NCBI RefSeq assembly: GCF_039541575.1
Contig: NZ_BAABGM010000026.1
Location: 1-64,000, forward strand
Length of the DNA stretch: 64,000 nucleotides
DNA from: Fodinibacter luteus
GTDB lineage: Bacteria > Actinomycetota > Actinomycetes > Actinomycetales > Dermatophilaceae
Reading direction: 5' to 3'
Shown: positions 23,954-32,716 of the stretch, piece after piece
How positions within the stretch are numbered: the stretch's first letter is position 1
Layout: every line of letters begins with the position of its first letter
Notes under the pieces: model-generated
Database searches by the model: none
What the model was told of the DNA's origin: nothing
The model's input: only the letters and a program-made list of their open reading frames with translations
Program-made: the position numbers and the translations under genes

Positions 23954-24595
23954 TCAAGCAGGGCGGCAAACCAGGAGCCGGAAGGGGGCGGAGCCCTGCA
24001 TGGTGCGTTGCTCGACCGAAAGGCCGGCCGTCGCGAGTGCAGCCACGACGTCGCTCACGGGCCGCACCGTGAAGGTGTACTTGGTGAACGCCTGCCGTGA
24101 CATCCATTCCGGGTCGGCGATCCCCAGGACCCCTCTCCCTGAGGGTGCAAGCACTCGGCGCAGCTCGGCGAAGGCCGATGGCAGGTCCTGGACGAAATAG
24201 ACGGTGTTGACGCTGATCCACCCATCCAGGGCACCATCCGTGAAGGGCAGCGACTCCATCCCCGCCTCGTGCAATGCCAGGCGCCCGGCTGCTACCTGCT
24301 CGCGGTGCGCCTTACGTGCCCGGTCCAGCATGTCCTTCGACGGCTCGATGCCGTGGACCCGCCCGCCGTCGCGGGTTTGGTCGAGCAACAGGTCGAGCCC
24401 AAGGCCGCCGCCGAAGCCGATGTCCGCGACCTCCTCCGATCCGGTCAGGTCCAAGGCCCCGACGGCGGCCGTGATCTCCGTCCCGTTTCCCTTGTCGAGC
24501 ATCCGCGCCACCAGTGGGCTCAGCGGACCCGACGGCCCGCCGAGCTGGCGACTGAGCGTGCGGAGCAGGACGTCAGGTACGGGGAGCCTCGGCAT
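23954..24595 (-). CDS. Class I SAM-dependent methyltransferase
   Basis: About 213 residues from ATG 24595 (MPRLPVPDVLL). SAM motif I EVADIGFGGGLGLDLLL near 55-70, followed by VHGIEPSKDMLDRARKAH, then a UbiE/Methyltransf_11-like DGWISVNTVYFVQDLPSAFAELRRVLAPSGRGVLGI. Substrate unknown. An upstream in-frame start at 24652 would add 19 residues without similarity. No operon partner is obvious. Confidence 0.8.
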   Translation of the reverse strand: MPRLPVPDVLLRTLSRQLGGPSGPLSPLVARMLDKGNGTEITAAVGALDLTGSEEVADIGFGGGLGLDLLLDQTRDGGRVHGIEPSKDMLDRARKAHREQVAAGRLALHEAGMESLPFTDGALDGWISVNTVYFVQDLPSAFAELRRVLAPSGRGVLGIADPEWMSRQAFTKYTFTVRPVSDVVAALATAGLSVEQRTMQGSAPFRLLVCRPA

Positions 24596-24726
24596 GGTCC
24601 GAACTATCGCAGGAGCGCCTCGGCGGGACCAGGCGGCGGGACCAACCTGCACCTGTCACCGACGACGCACGACGTCCCGCTTGTTCGGCACCTCGCAGGG
24701 AGCCGCGGACCTGGTCCGGTAGATGC

Positions 24727-25038
24727 TCAGTCGTTCACGTATCCATTGCAGTTGGCGAGGTCACCTGCCGTCCCCTGGACGAAGATGACCGCCTCCCCCT
24801 GTCGGGTTCCAGGCTGGCCAAGGTGGACATTGACGTGCAGCGGGTGCCGGCGGTTCTCCGGGAACCCGTCGGCATGGGGCAGCTGGACATACTTCTCGCC
24901 GCCGTTGGCAGCGAGCACGACACACTTGCCGTTGCCGAGGACCCTGACGTGCGTGTGGTCAGCGTGGGCGGCGCTGGCGCCGACGACCATCACAAGCGCG
25001 GAGAGAGCGACGCTGGCACAGATGCGGGGGATACTCAT
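24727..25038 (-). CDS. Small secreted protein
   Basis: 103 residues with a Sec signal peptide (MSIPRICASVALSALVMVVGASAAHA, cleavage about 26). The mature domain, about 77 residues, has two cysteines (GKCVVLAANG and LANCNGYVND) that could form one disulfide, plus several His. AAAGGA precedes ATG 25038. No family recognised; length and layout fit a small extracellular binding protein. Confidence 0.75.
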   Translation of the reverse strand: MSIPRICASVALSALVMVVGASAAHADHTHVRVLGNGKCVVLAANGGEKYVQLPHADGFPENRRHPLHVNVHLGQPGTRQGEAVIFVQGTAGDLANCNGYVND

Positions 25039-25345
25039 AGCGGTCCTTTCGCGGACCAGGTCGCCCGAGGGGCCAGATGGTGCCCGGCGCCTGGATTCTT
25101 GATGGTCCACCCGCGCAGGACCGACCACAAGCCTTCGCGGAAGCGGCTCCCGGGACTCGCCTGGAGCGACGCCGGGTGAGGCTGCGCCCTCGCGCCACAC
25201 GTCGAGTTGGCGTAACACGCAACAATCCAGCGCGCTCCACGCCCAGCTGCCCGCGCTGTGACGCACCGCGGCGGCGTCGCGGTTCATGGGGCTCGGGCGG
25301 TTGGATCGCGGGAGGCGCTGCGCGCCCGCCGTGACCGCTCGGCCG
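25039..25345. other. Intergenic stretch, no gene seen
   Basis: About 307 bases between two minus-strand genes. No family-like frame, RNA gene or strong hairpin is visible. It should carry the promoter of the small secreted protein. Confidence 0.4.
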
Positions 25346-25996
25346 TCAGGCTGCTTGGGTCGGAGTCCACACCATGGTCTGCTGGTGCACCCGCTGGCCC
25401 TTGTAGCGCACGCCCGGAACGAGCGGGGTGGGGCCGTGCGCGATGAAGCCGGACTTCTCGAAGAACCGTGTTGCGCGGGTGTTCTCGACCAGGGTCTGGA
25501 GGTGGCAGCCGGGCGAGCCAGCACGGGTGAGCCACTGTTGCCAGCTGGCCATCAGGTCGTGGGCGGCGCCCGTCCCACGGGCTTGGAGAGCAAGGTTGAT
25601 GTGCAGGTGCGCGGGCCAGCGGCGGTCCACAGCCTCACCTGAGGCGACCTCACCGCCGCGCACCTTGGCCTGGAGCACGTCGACCGTGGACCGGAGGAAG
25701 AACGGCGCGGACCGGGGCCGGAGCATGACTTTGTGACGGGTGATTGCCTGGGTGATCCGCTCGTCCTCACTGCCCAGCAGTGCGGTGTCGGGGCACCCGG
25801 TGAGGTATCCGACCAGCTCCCCGTCGGCCTCGGCGAGGAAGAGGGTGTCCGGGCAGCTGTCGATGTACGGGTCGAGGTACACCATGCGCTCGGATGCCGC
25901 GTGCCGCCACAACTCGCCCGTGGGCGAGTCGGCGCCGGCCCTCGTGAACAGGTCCACGAGGGCGTCCCGGTCGGCCGGCGTGTAGGTCCGGATCAT
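25346..25996 (-). CDS. GNAT-family N-acetyltransferase
   Basis: About 216 residues from ATG 25996 (MIRTYTPADRDALVDLF). GNAT core: LFLAEADGELVGYLTGCPD for strand 4, AHLHINLALQARGTGAAHDLMASW for the acetyl-CoA loop (Q/RxxGxG/A as QARGTG), then HLQTLVENTRATRFFEKSGF. Substrate unknown; relatives acetylate small amines or protein N-termini. Confidence 0.85.
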   Translation of the reverse strand: MIRTYTPADRDALVDLFTRAGADSPTGELWRHAASERMVYLDPYIDSCPDTLFLAEADGELVGYLTGCPDTALLGSEDERITQAITRHKVMLRPRSAPFFLRSTVDVLQAKVRGGEVASGEAVDRRWPAHLHINLALQARGTGAAHDLMASWQQWLTRAGSPGCHLQTLVENTRATRFFEKSGFIAHGPTPLVPGVRYKGQRVHQQTMVWTPTQAA

Positions 25997-26059
25997 CGTG
26001 TGCACCCTACGACCAGACAGGCCCGCGCTCCCACAGGTCAAGGCCGGCGAGGCCGGCGG

Positions 26060-27031
26060 TCAGGCTGCGCCCCAGGATGACCTTGTGGGGCGGACCGACG
26101 TGGTGGCCTGTCGGGCCACTGCGGCCACGCTCTCGGGCATGGGCAGGTAGTGAGCTGCCGTGTAGCGGTGCTCGTCGCCGGTGAGCACCCACACCGACCC
26201 GCGTCGGCTGCCGACCCCCGGGTGGAGCCTGATGCGGTCGCGATCCATGAGGTGTCGCAGCACGGCGCTGATGACGTCTTCGTGGGTGCACACGACGCTG
26301 CCCGTGCCGCGAGCCCGTTCGATGACGTCGAGAGCCTCCAGGGGGCTGTCGTCGGTCAGGCGCGGCGAGACCTCGACGGAGAGGGACTGTCGCTCGGCGA
26401 GGGGAACGACGGCGTCCACGCAGCGCCGCGAGGGGGCGGAGAGCACCCGGTCGACCTCGAACAGGGAGGCTAGGCCAGCCAGGGACCGAGCGACGCGTTC
26501 GCCCTCGGCGGTCAGGGGCCGCGTGGCGTCGTGGTGCGCCCATCGTTCCCGCGGGGTCGCCGAGGCCCCTCGAACGAGCAGGACCGGCCGGAGCCGGGGG
26601 CCGGAAGGCACCCCGAGCTCGCTGTGCAACCTCGCGGCGAGGGCGAGGGGGACGGCCCGTTCGCGAGGCTTGGTGAGGGTGAGGGCGGCTTCGGCCAGGC
26701 CCAACCACCGAACCGCGTCGACCTCACTGTCGGACCGGAAGGTGTGCGACGTCGGCGTCGCAGCCCAGAAGTGCGCGGTCTTGGCTTCGCCGGAACGGGT
26801 CAGGTAGTGCAGGCTGGGCAGTGCCCAGCTCAACTGGCAGCTGATCCCGGTCTCCTCGCGCAGCTCCCGCACGGCGCAGGCGCGAGCCGACTCGCCAGGC
26901 TGCGTGTTGCCCTTGGCGATGGCCCAGTCCTGTTGCTTGCGACGGTGCACGAGCAGCACCTCGGGGTTGTCGTCGCACCCGAGCCGCCACGGCAGCACGC
27001 CGGCGCTGACCCTGGGGAACGAGGCAATCAT
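26060..27031 (-). CDS. Nudix hydrolase fused to a histidine-phosphatase-like domain
   Basis: 323 residues resembling actinobacterial MutT1-type two-domain proteins. The Nudix box is intact: GNTQPGESARACAVRELREETGI at about 42-64. The C-terminal domain (about 155-300) has the phosphatase fold, but its first motif reads LLVRGASATPRERW, where family members have RHA/RHG; the catalytic His is Gly. A later VVCTHEDVISAVLRHL keeps the second His. Nudix activity is probable, phosphatase activity doubtful. Start ATG 27031 overlaps the stop of the upstream ABC exporter. Confidence 0.85.
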   Translation of the reverse strand: MIASFPRVSAGVLPWRLGCDDNPEVLLVHRRKQQDWAIAKGNTQPGESARACAVRELREETGISCQLSWALPSLHYLTRSGEAKTAHFWAATPTSHTFRSDSEVDAVRWLGLAEAALTLTKPRERAVPLALAARLHSELGVPSGPRLRPVLLVRGASATPRERWAHHDATRPLTAEGERVARSLAGLASLFEVDRVLSAPSRRCVDAVVPLAERQSLSVEVSPRLTDDSPLEALDVIERARGTGSVVCTHEDVISAVLRHLMDRDRIRLHPGVGSRRGSVWVLTGDEHRYTAAHYLPMPESVAAVARQATTSVRPTRSSWGAA

Positions 27032-28863
27032 GCGCTGGCCTCCCTGCCGGTGGGAAGCACCCTCAGCGAGGAGCGGGCTTCGTTCGGGGTGACGTGCTGG
27101 AGGTAGTCGAGGCGGCTGTAGAGCCCACCAGCACGGATGAGGTCCGCATGGCGCCCGGACTCGACGATGCGGCCGTGGTCGACGACGTAGATCCTGTCGG
27201 CACGGCGCAGCGTGGCCAGCCGGTGCGCGATGACGAAGACCGTGCGCCCGGCCATGAGCCGGTCCAGGCCGCGCATGACGTACTGCTCGGAGATGGCGTC
27301 CAGGCCCGAGGTGGGTTCGTCGAGGATGACGATCGGGGTGTCTCGCACGAGTGCGCGCGCGATCGCGATCCGCTGTCGCTGGCCACCGGACAGGCTCACG
27401 CCGCGCTCGGCCACAGGGGTGTCGTAGCCCAGGGGGAGAGCGCGCACGAACTCGTCGACGTGGGCGGCGCGGGCGGCAGCGATGACCTGTTGACGGGTCG
27501 CACCGTCCGCCCCGTACGCGATGTTGTCGAAGATGGTGCCGCCGAAGAGGACGGCATCCTGCAGCACGAGAGAGACCTGACTGCGAACGGTGGCGAGCTG
27601 CAGGTCCCGGACATCCACGCCGTCGAGCAGGACGGCGCCCTGGGTGACGTCGTAGAGGCGGGGGATCAGGCTGATGATGGAGGACTTCCCGGCGCCGGTC
27701 GGTCCGGTGATGGCCACCATCTCTCCGGGTGCGGCGTACAGGTCGATACCGCTGAGCACGGTGCTGTCCGGGGAGTAGCCGAAGCCGACACCCCGGAGCT
27801 CGACGGCGCCGGTGAGCGCCGGCGCCGGGCGAGCCGACGGACGATCCACGACCAAGGGCGCCGTGTCGAGGATCTCGCTGAGCCGTTCGGCGCTGGCCTG
27901 CCCCCGGCTGATGATGGTGGTCAGCTTGGCCAGGGCCTTCATCGGGTCGTACAGGGCCTTGAGGTAGGCCAGGAACACCAGCATCAGCCCCAGGCTCATG
28001 GTTCCGGCGAGCACGCGCTGCGCGCCGACCCACAGCACCAGCACGGTGCCCCCGGCGATGATCACGTCGACCAGCGGCGAGAGCGCGGACTGGAGCCGGA
28101 CGACTCGAAGGCCGGCATCCATGCGAGCGAGGTTCCGATGGCGGAACCCCGCCTCGTGACGGCTCTCCGTGTTGTAGCTCTGCATGACCCGAACCGAGGA
28201 GAACGTCTCGCTCACCGTGGAGGCGATGTCGCTGTCCATGGACCGCGCGGCCCGAGAGGCCGCCTTGATCCGACGCCGGTAGAAGACGACGGTGGCGAAG
28301 AGCAGGGGCGCAACGGCCAAGGCGATGAAGGCGAACGCCGGATCCACGACGAAGCAGATCGTCGTGATGAACCCGAGGACAAGGGCGTTGGGAACCAGCA
28401 CCGACAGCACGGACACGAGCAGGCCCTGGACGTAGTCCACGTCCGTCGTGGTGCGGGTCAGCAGGTCACCGAGTCGCTGCCGGTCATGAAAGGACAGCGA
28501 CAGGCGCTGCAGGTGGGTGAAGACCTCAGCCCTGATGGCGGCCGTCACCCGCTCGCCGACACCGCCCAGGAACCGACTGCCCCAGTAGGCCGCCGCGGCA
28601 TTGAGCAGGGTGAACGCGACCAGTGCAGCCAGGCACGCAGCCAGCAGCGTCGGGCGGTCCAGGGTCGTCAGTCCGAGGCGGGCCAGCAGTGAGTCACCCT
28701 CGAGGACCGCCGGCCGTTTGAGGACGTCGTCCACGATCACCTTCAGCGGCCACGGAAGGGCGACCTGCATCGCTGCGACGAGCGCGACGAGCGCCGAGCC
28801 GGCGACCAGCGCACGGAGGTGCGGAGACGTGGCCCGCCGGAATCTCCAACACGTTCGCAGCAC
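27028..28863 (-). CDS. ABC exporter, fused transmembrane and ATPase domains
   Basis: About 611 residues from GTG 28863, which has GGGGAGG six bases upstream. Six-helix ABC_membrane domain (about 20-310), then an ATPase with Walker A GPTGAGKSS, signature SLSGGQRQRIAIARAL, Walker B PIVILDEPTSGLD and H-loop VIAHRLATL. This is the single-chain half-exporter type (MsbA/multidrug class) that works as a homodimer. Substrate unknown. It is coupled to the Nudix-phosphatase gene by ATGA, an unusual pairing. Confidence 0.9.
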   Translation of the reverse strand: MLRTCWRFRRATSPHLRALVAGSALVALVAAMQVALPWPLKVIVDDVLKRPAVLEGDSLLARLGLTTLDRPTLLAACLAALVAFTLLNAAAAYWGSRFLGGVGERVTAAIRAEVFTHLQRLSLSFHDRQRLGDLLTRTTTDVDYVQGLLVSVLSVLVPNALVLGFITTICFVVDPAFAFIALAVAPLLFATVVFYRRRIKAASRAARSMDSDIASTVSETFSSVRVMQSYNTESRHEAGFRHRNLARMDAGLRVVRLQSALSPLVDVIIAGGTVLVLWVGAQRVLAGTMSLGLMLVFLAYLKALYDPMKALAKLTTIISRGQASAERLSEILDTAPLVVDRPSARPAPALTGAVELRGVGFGYSPDSTVLSGIDLYAAPGEMVAITGPTGAGKSSIISLIPRLYDVTQGAVLLDGVDVRDLQLATVRSQVSLVLQDAVLFGGTIFDNIAYGADGATRQQVIAAARAAHVDEFVRALPLGYDTPVAERGVSLSGGQRQRIAIARALVRDTPIVILDEPTSGLDAISEQYVMRGLDRLMAGRTVFVIAHRLATLRRADRIYVVDHGRIVESGRHADLIRAGGLYSRLDYLQHVTPNEARSSLRVLPTGREASA

Positions 28864-29157
28864 GTAGCCTCCCCACCCAGCCGTCACACGGTCAGGGCGC
28901 CACCCGCACCAGGCACCGGCCCGACCATCCATGCGAGAACCTACTCAGCAGGCCGGTCGACGGACATTCCTGCGGCAATCAGCAGCCGTTCGGCCATCAG
29001 CGGCTCGTCCGTTCGGCCACGCGCGCCCCCGCGCGTCGTGGGTCGCTAAGCTGGCCGCGGGCGACCCCGGGGATGCTGAGGGCTCCCACCACCTGCTGGA
29101 TCGTGACGCCACGGGTCACTGCACCGCAGGGCGAGCCGCACTGACGCCTCCTGACCG

Positions 29158-31110
29158 TCAGTCGCATGCGCTGACGCGCCAGAGCGAGGCCGAACCCCCC
29201 CGCGCCACCTCGGTGAAGCCGTCGTGACCCGCGACCGCGAGGCCGCGGTAGCGCGCACGCCTGGGGTCGTCCGCCCAGAACGAACCGGGCCCGACGAGCA
29301 CGTGCGTCACCCGAAGGCGACCCAGCGCCGCGCACACCGCCGGGGTCCTCGCCACCGCCGACAGCGAGGTGGCCAGCAGGGTGCGGTCGGCGCCCCAGTC
29401 GCCGACGAGGTGGGGAAAGACGGGCTCGCGTCCGCCGAGCGCCCCGGTGAGGGCCGCACCGTCCCACGGGCTGCCGACGACCCGCTCCCCCTCCGGCACG
29501 AGCCTCGGCAGGCTCTCGACGAGCCCTCGCTCCGATGGGCCGAGCATGGCGTCGGGGGCGTACCACCAGTGCACCACCCGGGTGGTGTCGGCGGTGGACA
29601 GCCCTCCGGTCGCGACCACGGTCACCACGAGCAGGGCCGTCGCGGCCGCACCGACGTGCGCCGAGCGGCCCGGCCAGCGCACGACCGTGGCCACCCGCCG
29701 TGCGAGCGCCTCGAGACCCACTGCGGCGAGCGGCACCCCGGCCACGCCGGCGAGCGCCGCGAGACGGAAAGGGTCGTCCCACCATGCCCCGCTCACCAGG
29801 CGTGAGAGCCTGCCGTCGCTGCCGGCGACGAGCACGAAGAGGGCCCCGGCGGTGACGTGCACGGCGAGCAGCCAGCGCAGGCCCGCTCGTCGCCAGGCGA
29901 CGACGCACCCGAGCAGCGCCAGGGCGGCGACGACCAGCGGCACCGGTACCCGCTGCGGGGCGAGCGCCAGCCACTCCCCCACCGCCTGCGGCAGCCGCTG
30001 GCGGGCCGGCCACGAGGTGTCGCGCTGCGCGTCGAACACCGCCGACAGCAGGACGAGCCAGACGATGCTCGCCGAGGCCGCGAGCGTCATCAGCCGCCAG
30101 CGCGGGCCGCGCCACCAGGTGCCGACCACGAGCGCCGGTGTGGTGAGCACGAGCAGCGACACCACGGCATTCGGATGGGCCAGTGCCAGACCCGCCACCG
30201 CCCCCGCGAGGAGCAGGGTGCCCCCGACCACCGGGGCCGACCGCTGCGGGCCGAGCCCGCCGAGGTCGGCGACGAGCGCGAGCACCGCCGGCAGCAGTGC
30301 CGTCGCGAGGGCGTTGGGCCAGAGCGTGCCGTAGGCCGTGAGCAGCACCGGGGACGCGGCCACCCCCGCCGCCAGCACCCCGGCACCCGCCACCACGACC
30401 GGGCGCGGGCCGGCGGCGACCCGGGCCAGGCCGACGCAGCCCAGCGGCCAGGCGACCGCGACCGTGACGAGGGCGACGGCGTTGGCGGCCACGGGGACCG
30501 GCGTCCCCGTCATCGACACGACGAGGGCGACCAGGTCGTGCCACGCCGCCGGGTAGAACCCGTGGCTGCGCTCCGGGGCGACGAGCACCCCGAGGGTCAG
30601 CGCGGACCCGTCGCCGGTGCGCAGGACGTGGTCGACGGCCGCGAGGTGGAAGACCGCGTCGAAGGTCTGCGGCCACCGGTCGGGCGCGCCCATGCCCCCG
30701 GCGACCCCGACGGCCAGCGCGACGGCGCCCACCGCCGCGCCGGCGAGACCAGCGACCACGGCACCGTGCTCCACCGCACCGTGTTCCACCGCACCGTGTT
30801 CCGCGGCACCGTGACCCATGGCGGGGGGCGGGACGCGCGGGGATGCCGCGAGGTGCCGGCCGAGCAGGCGCCCGCCGAGAACCACGGCCGCCGCCGTCAG
30901 GGTGGCCGCCGCGAGCGGCACGGGGCCGAACGGCATCCCGAGGGTCGAGGCGCCGACCGCGGCCCCGGCGGCGGCCGCGACGGACAGGACCGGCGCCAGG
31001 GCCACCCTGAGCAGGCCGCGCACCCCCGCCGCGGCGACGACCAGCCCGCCGGGCACGAGCAGCACGACGAGGGCGGCACCCAAAGGGGGCGCCGCATCGG
31101 CCCAGGTCAC
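29158..31110 (-). CDS. Large polytopic membrane protein, DUF6541-like
   Basis: About 650 residues with 12 or more hydrophobic segments and a C-terminal extracytoplasmic domain (VHWWYAPDAMLGPSERGLVE, then VTHVLVGPGSFW). This layout matches actinobacterial DUF6541 proteins of cell-wall glycan loci, which resemble lipid-linked glycosyltransferases in topology. A loop near residues 100-118 repeats EHGAV three times. GTG 31110 overlaps the stop of the ABC ATPase, so it belongs to the galactan export operon. The reaction is unknown. Confidence 0.75.
   Translation of the reverse strand: MTWADAAPPLGAALVVLLVPGGLVVAAAGVRGLLRVALAPVLSVAAAAGAAVGASTLGMPFGPVPLAAATLTAAAVVLGGRLLGRHLAASPRVPPPAMGHGAAEHGAVEHGAVEHGAVVAGLAGAAVGAVALAVGVAGGMGAPDRWPQTFDAVFHLAAVDHVLRTGDGSALTLGVLVAPERSHGFYPAAWHDLVALVVSMTGTPVPVAANAVALVTVAVAWPLGCVGLARVAAGPRPVVVAGAGVLAAGVAASPVLLTAYGTLWPNALATALLPAVLALVADLGGLGPQRSAPVVGGTLLLAGAVAGLALAHPNAVVSLLVLTTPALVVGTWWRGPRWRLMTLAASASIVWLVLLSAVFDAQRDTSWPARQRLPQAVGEWLALAPQRVPVPLVVAALALLGCVVAWRRAGLRWLLAVHVTAGALFVLVAGSDGRLSRLVSGAWWDDPFRLAALAGVAGVPLAAVGLEALARRVATVVRWPGRSAHVGAAATALLVVTVVATGGLSTADTTRVVHWWYAPDAMLGPSERGLVESLPRLVPEGERVVGSPWDGAALTGALGGREPVFPHLVGDWGADRTLLATSLSAVARTPAVCAALGRLRVTHVLVGPGSFWADDPRRARYRGLAVAGHDGFTEVARGGSASLWRVSACD
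30768..30815. repeat. Tandem 15-base repeat coding EHGAV
   Basis: Near-identical 15-base units (GCACCGTGTTCCACC-like) repeat three times, with a fourth degenerate copy, inside the membrane protein gene. They encode AEHGA/VEHGA units in a loop between helices. In-frame copy number could vary. Confidence 0.7.
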
Positions 31111-31841
31111 AGGGTGACCCGGAGGTGGGCCACGGCCTCCGTCACCGGTGCGTCGGCGACCACCCGACCCCCCTGGAGCACGACGCCGCGGCTGCACAAC
31201 CGCTCCATGAGGGGCAGGTCGTGGCTCACGACGACGAGGGTGCGCCCCTCGGCCGACAGCTGCTCGACGCGGCGCAGGCACTTGTCGCGGAAGGCCTCGT
31301 CTCCGACGGCGAGGATCTCGTCGACGAGGAAGACGTCCGGCTCGGTGTGCACGGCCACGGCGAAGGCGAGCCGCAGGAACATGCCCGAGGAGTAGAAGCG
31401 CACCTGGGTGTCCAGGAAGGGGCCGATGTCCGCGAAGTCGACGATCTCGTCGAAGCGCTCGGCGACCTGCGCCGGGCGCATGCCGAGGATGGAGGCGTTG
31501 AGGTGGACGTTCTCCCGCCCGGTGAGGTCGGGGTGGAAGCCGGCACCCACCTCGAGCAGGCCCGCCAGCCGGCCGCGCACGCGCACCCGGCCGGTGTCGG
31601 GGGCCATGACGCCCGCGACGAGCTTGAGCAGCGTCGACTTGCCCGAGCCGTTGCGCCCGAGGAGCGCGACCGACTCTCCCTGCCGGATCTCGAGGTCGAG
31701 CGGGGACAGCGCGGCGAAGTCCTCGTGCCGGGCCCGGCCCTGCACGGCCCACACGACCGACTCCTTGAGGGAGTGGGTGTGGCGCAGCCGGAAGTGCTTC
31801 GAGGCGTTCTCCAGGGAGACGGCTGTGCAGCGGTCGGCCAC
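31107..31841 (-). CDS. Polysaccharide ABC exporter ATPase (Wzt-like)
   Basis: About 244 residues. Walker A LLGRNGSGKSTLLKL near 57-71, signature YSSGMFLRLAFAVAVH, Walker B DVFLVDEILAVGDEAF, H-loop VVVSHDLPLM. This is the TagH/RfbE/Wzt group, which exports lipid-linked teichoic acid, O-antigen or galactan. No C-terminal carbohydrate-binding extension is present. GTG 31841 lies five bases after the permease stop. With the adjacent Glf/GlfT genes, galactan is the most likely cargo (as for Rv3781/Rv3783 of mycobacteria). Confidence 0.9.
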   Translation of the reverse strand: MADRCTAVSLENASKHFRLRHTHSLKESVVWAVQGRARHEDFAALSPLDLEIRQGESVALLGRNGSGKSTLLKLVAGVMAPDTGRVRVRGRLAGLLEVGAGFHPDLTGRENVHLNASILGMRPAQVAERFDEIVDFADIGPFLDTQVRFYSSGMFLRLAFAVAVHTEPDVFLVDEILAVGDEAFRDKCLRRVEQLSAEGRTLVVVSHDLPLMERLCSRGVVLQGGRVVADAPVTEAVAHLRVTL

Positions 31842-31846
31842 CTGGC

Positions 31847-32716
31847 TCAGAGCTCCTGCGCGAAGCGGCCGGACATCCGCCGGAACACGCGCTGGCCGAC
31901 GAGGACGAGCAGGGCCGCGACCGCGAAGGCGAAGACCGTCCGCGCCGCGAGGTCCGGGGCCGTCCGTGCGAGGTTGCCCGGTGACGCCGTGGCCCACGTG
32001 CCCCGGTGGACGAGCTCGACCGCGACGGTGAGCGGGTTGAGCTGGTAGGCCGTGAACAGCCACGAGTCCGCGCCGAGGAGGTCGGCGACGAGCTGCCACG
32101 GGTAGAGCACCGGGCTCGTCCACACGAGCACGGTCAGGACGAGGTCGACGACGTTCTCCACGTCGCGGTACAGCACGTCGAGCGCCGAGAGCAGCAGCCC
32201 GAGACCGAGCGCGAGCACCCCGACGAGAAGGAGGCCGGCGGCGAGCGCGAGGAGGCCCACGGCATCCGGCCGCCACCCCGCGACCAGCGTCCCGACGACG
32301 AGCACGACGAGCTGCGGCACGAGGTGCACCGCGGCGACGCACCCGCTCGCGACGGGGAAGAGCTCACGCGGGAGGAAGATCTTGCGCACCAGCTCGCCGT
32401 TGGCGACGACCGAGCGGGTGGCGTTGCCCACCGCCTCCGAGAACGTCGTGACGACGACGAGGCCGCCGAACAGGTAGACCGCGTAGTCGCCGATCGCGGT
32501 CTGCCGCAGGACGAGACCCAGCCCGACGAAGTAGACGGCGAACTGCACGGCCGGCTTGACGTAGGACCAGCCCAGCCCGAGCACCGACGCGCGGTAGCGC
32601 ACGCGCAGCTCCTTGCGCACGAGCATGGCGAGCAGGTGCCGACGGTCGACCACCTCCCGCAGGCCACCACCCGTGCCCTGGACGACGAGCCCGTCGTCGA
32701 TGTCCGTCGTCGTCAC
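31847..32716 (-). CDS. Polysaccharide ABC exporter permease (Wzm-like)
   Basis: 289 residues, six helices, ABC-2 type. LLAMLVRKELRVRYRASVLGLGWSYVKP at 28-55 is the classic amphipathic entry before TM1 in Wzm/TagG proteins, and LNPLTVAVELVHRG marks the last extracellular loop. It partners the ATPase encoded next. GTG 32716 overlaps the stop of glfT2 (GTGA). Confidence 0.9.
   Translation of the reverse strand: MTTTDIDDGLVVQGTGGGLREVVDRRHLLAMLVRKELRVRYRASVLGLGWSYVKPAVQFAVYFVGLGLVLRQTAIGDYAVYLFGGLVVVTTFSEAVGNATRSVVANGELVRKIFLPRELFPVASGCVAAVHLVPQLVVLVVGTLVAGWRPDAVGLLALAAGLLLVGVLALGLGLLLSALDVLYRDVENVVDLVLTVLVWTSPVLYPWQLVADLLGADSWLFTAYQLNPLTVAVELVHRGTWATASPGNLARTAPDLAARTVFAFAVAALLVLVGQRVFRRMSGRFAQEL

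Noticed and set aside
27094..28692. Long plus-strand open frame opposite the ABC exporter
   Set aside because: Antisense shadow produced by high GC; no motifs.
30768..30815. Possible CRISPR-like repeats
   Set aside because: Units are 15 bases, contiguous without spacers, and in frame within a coding sequence.
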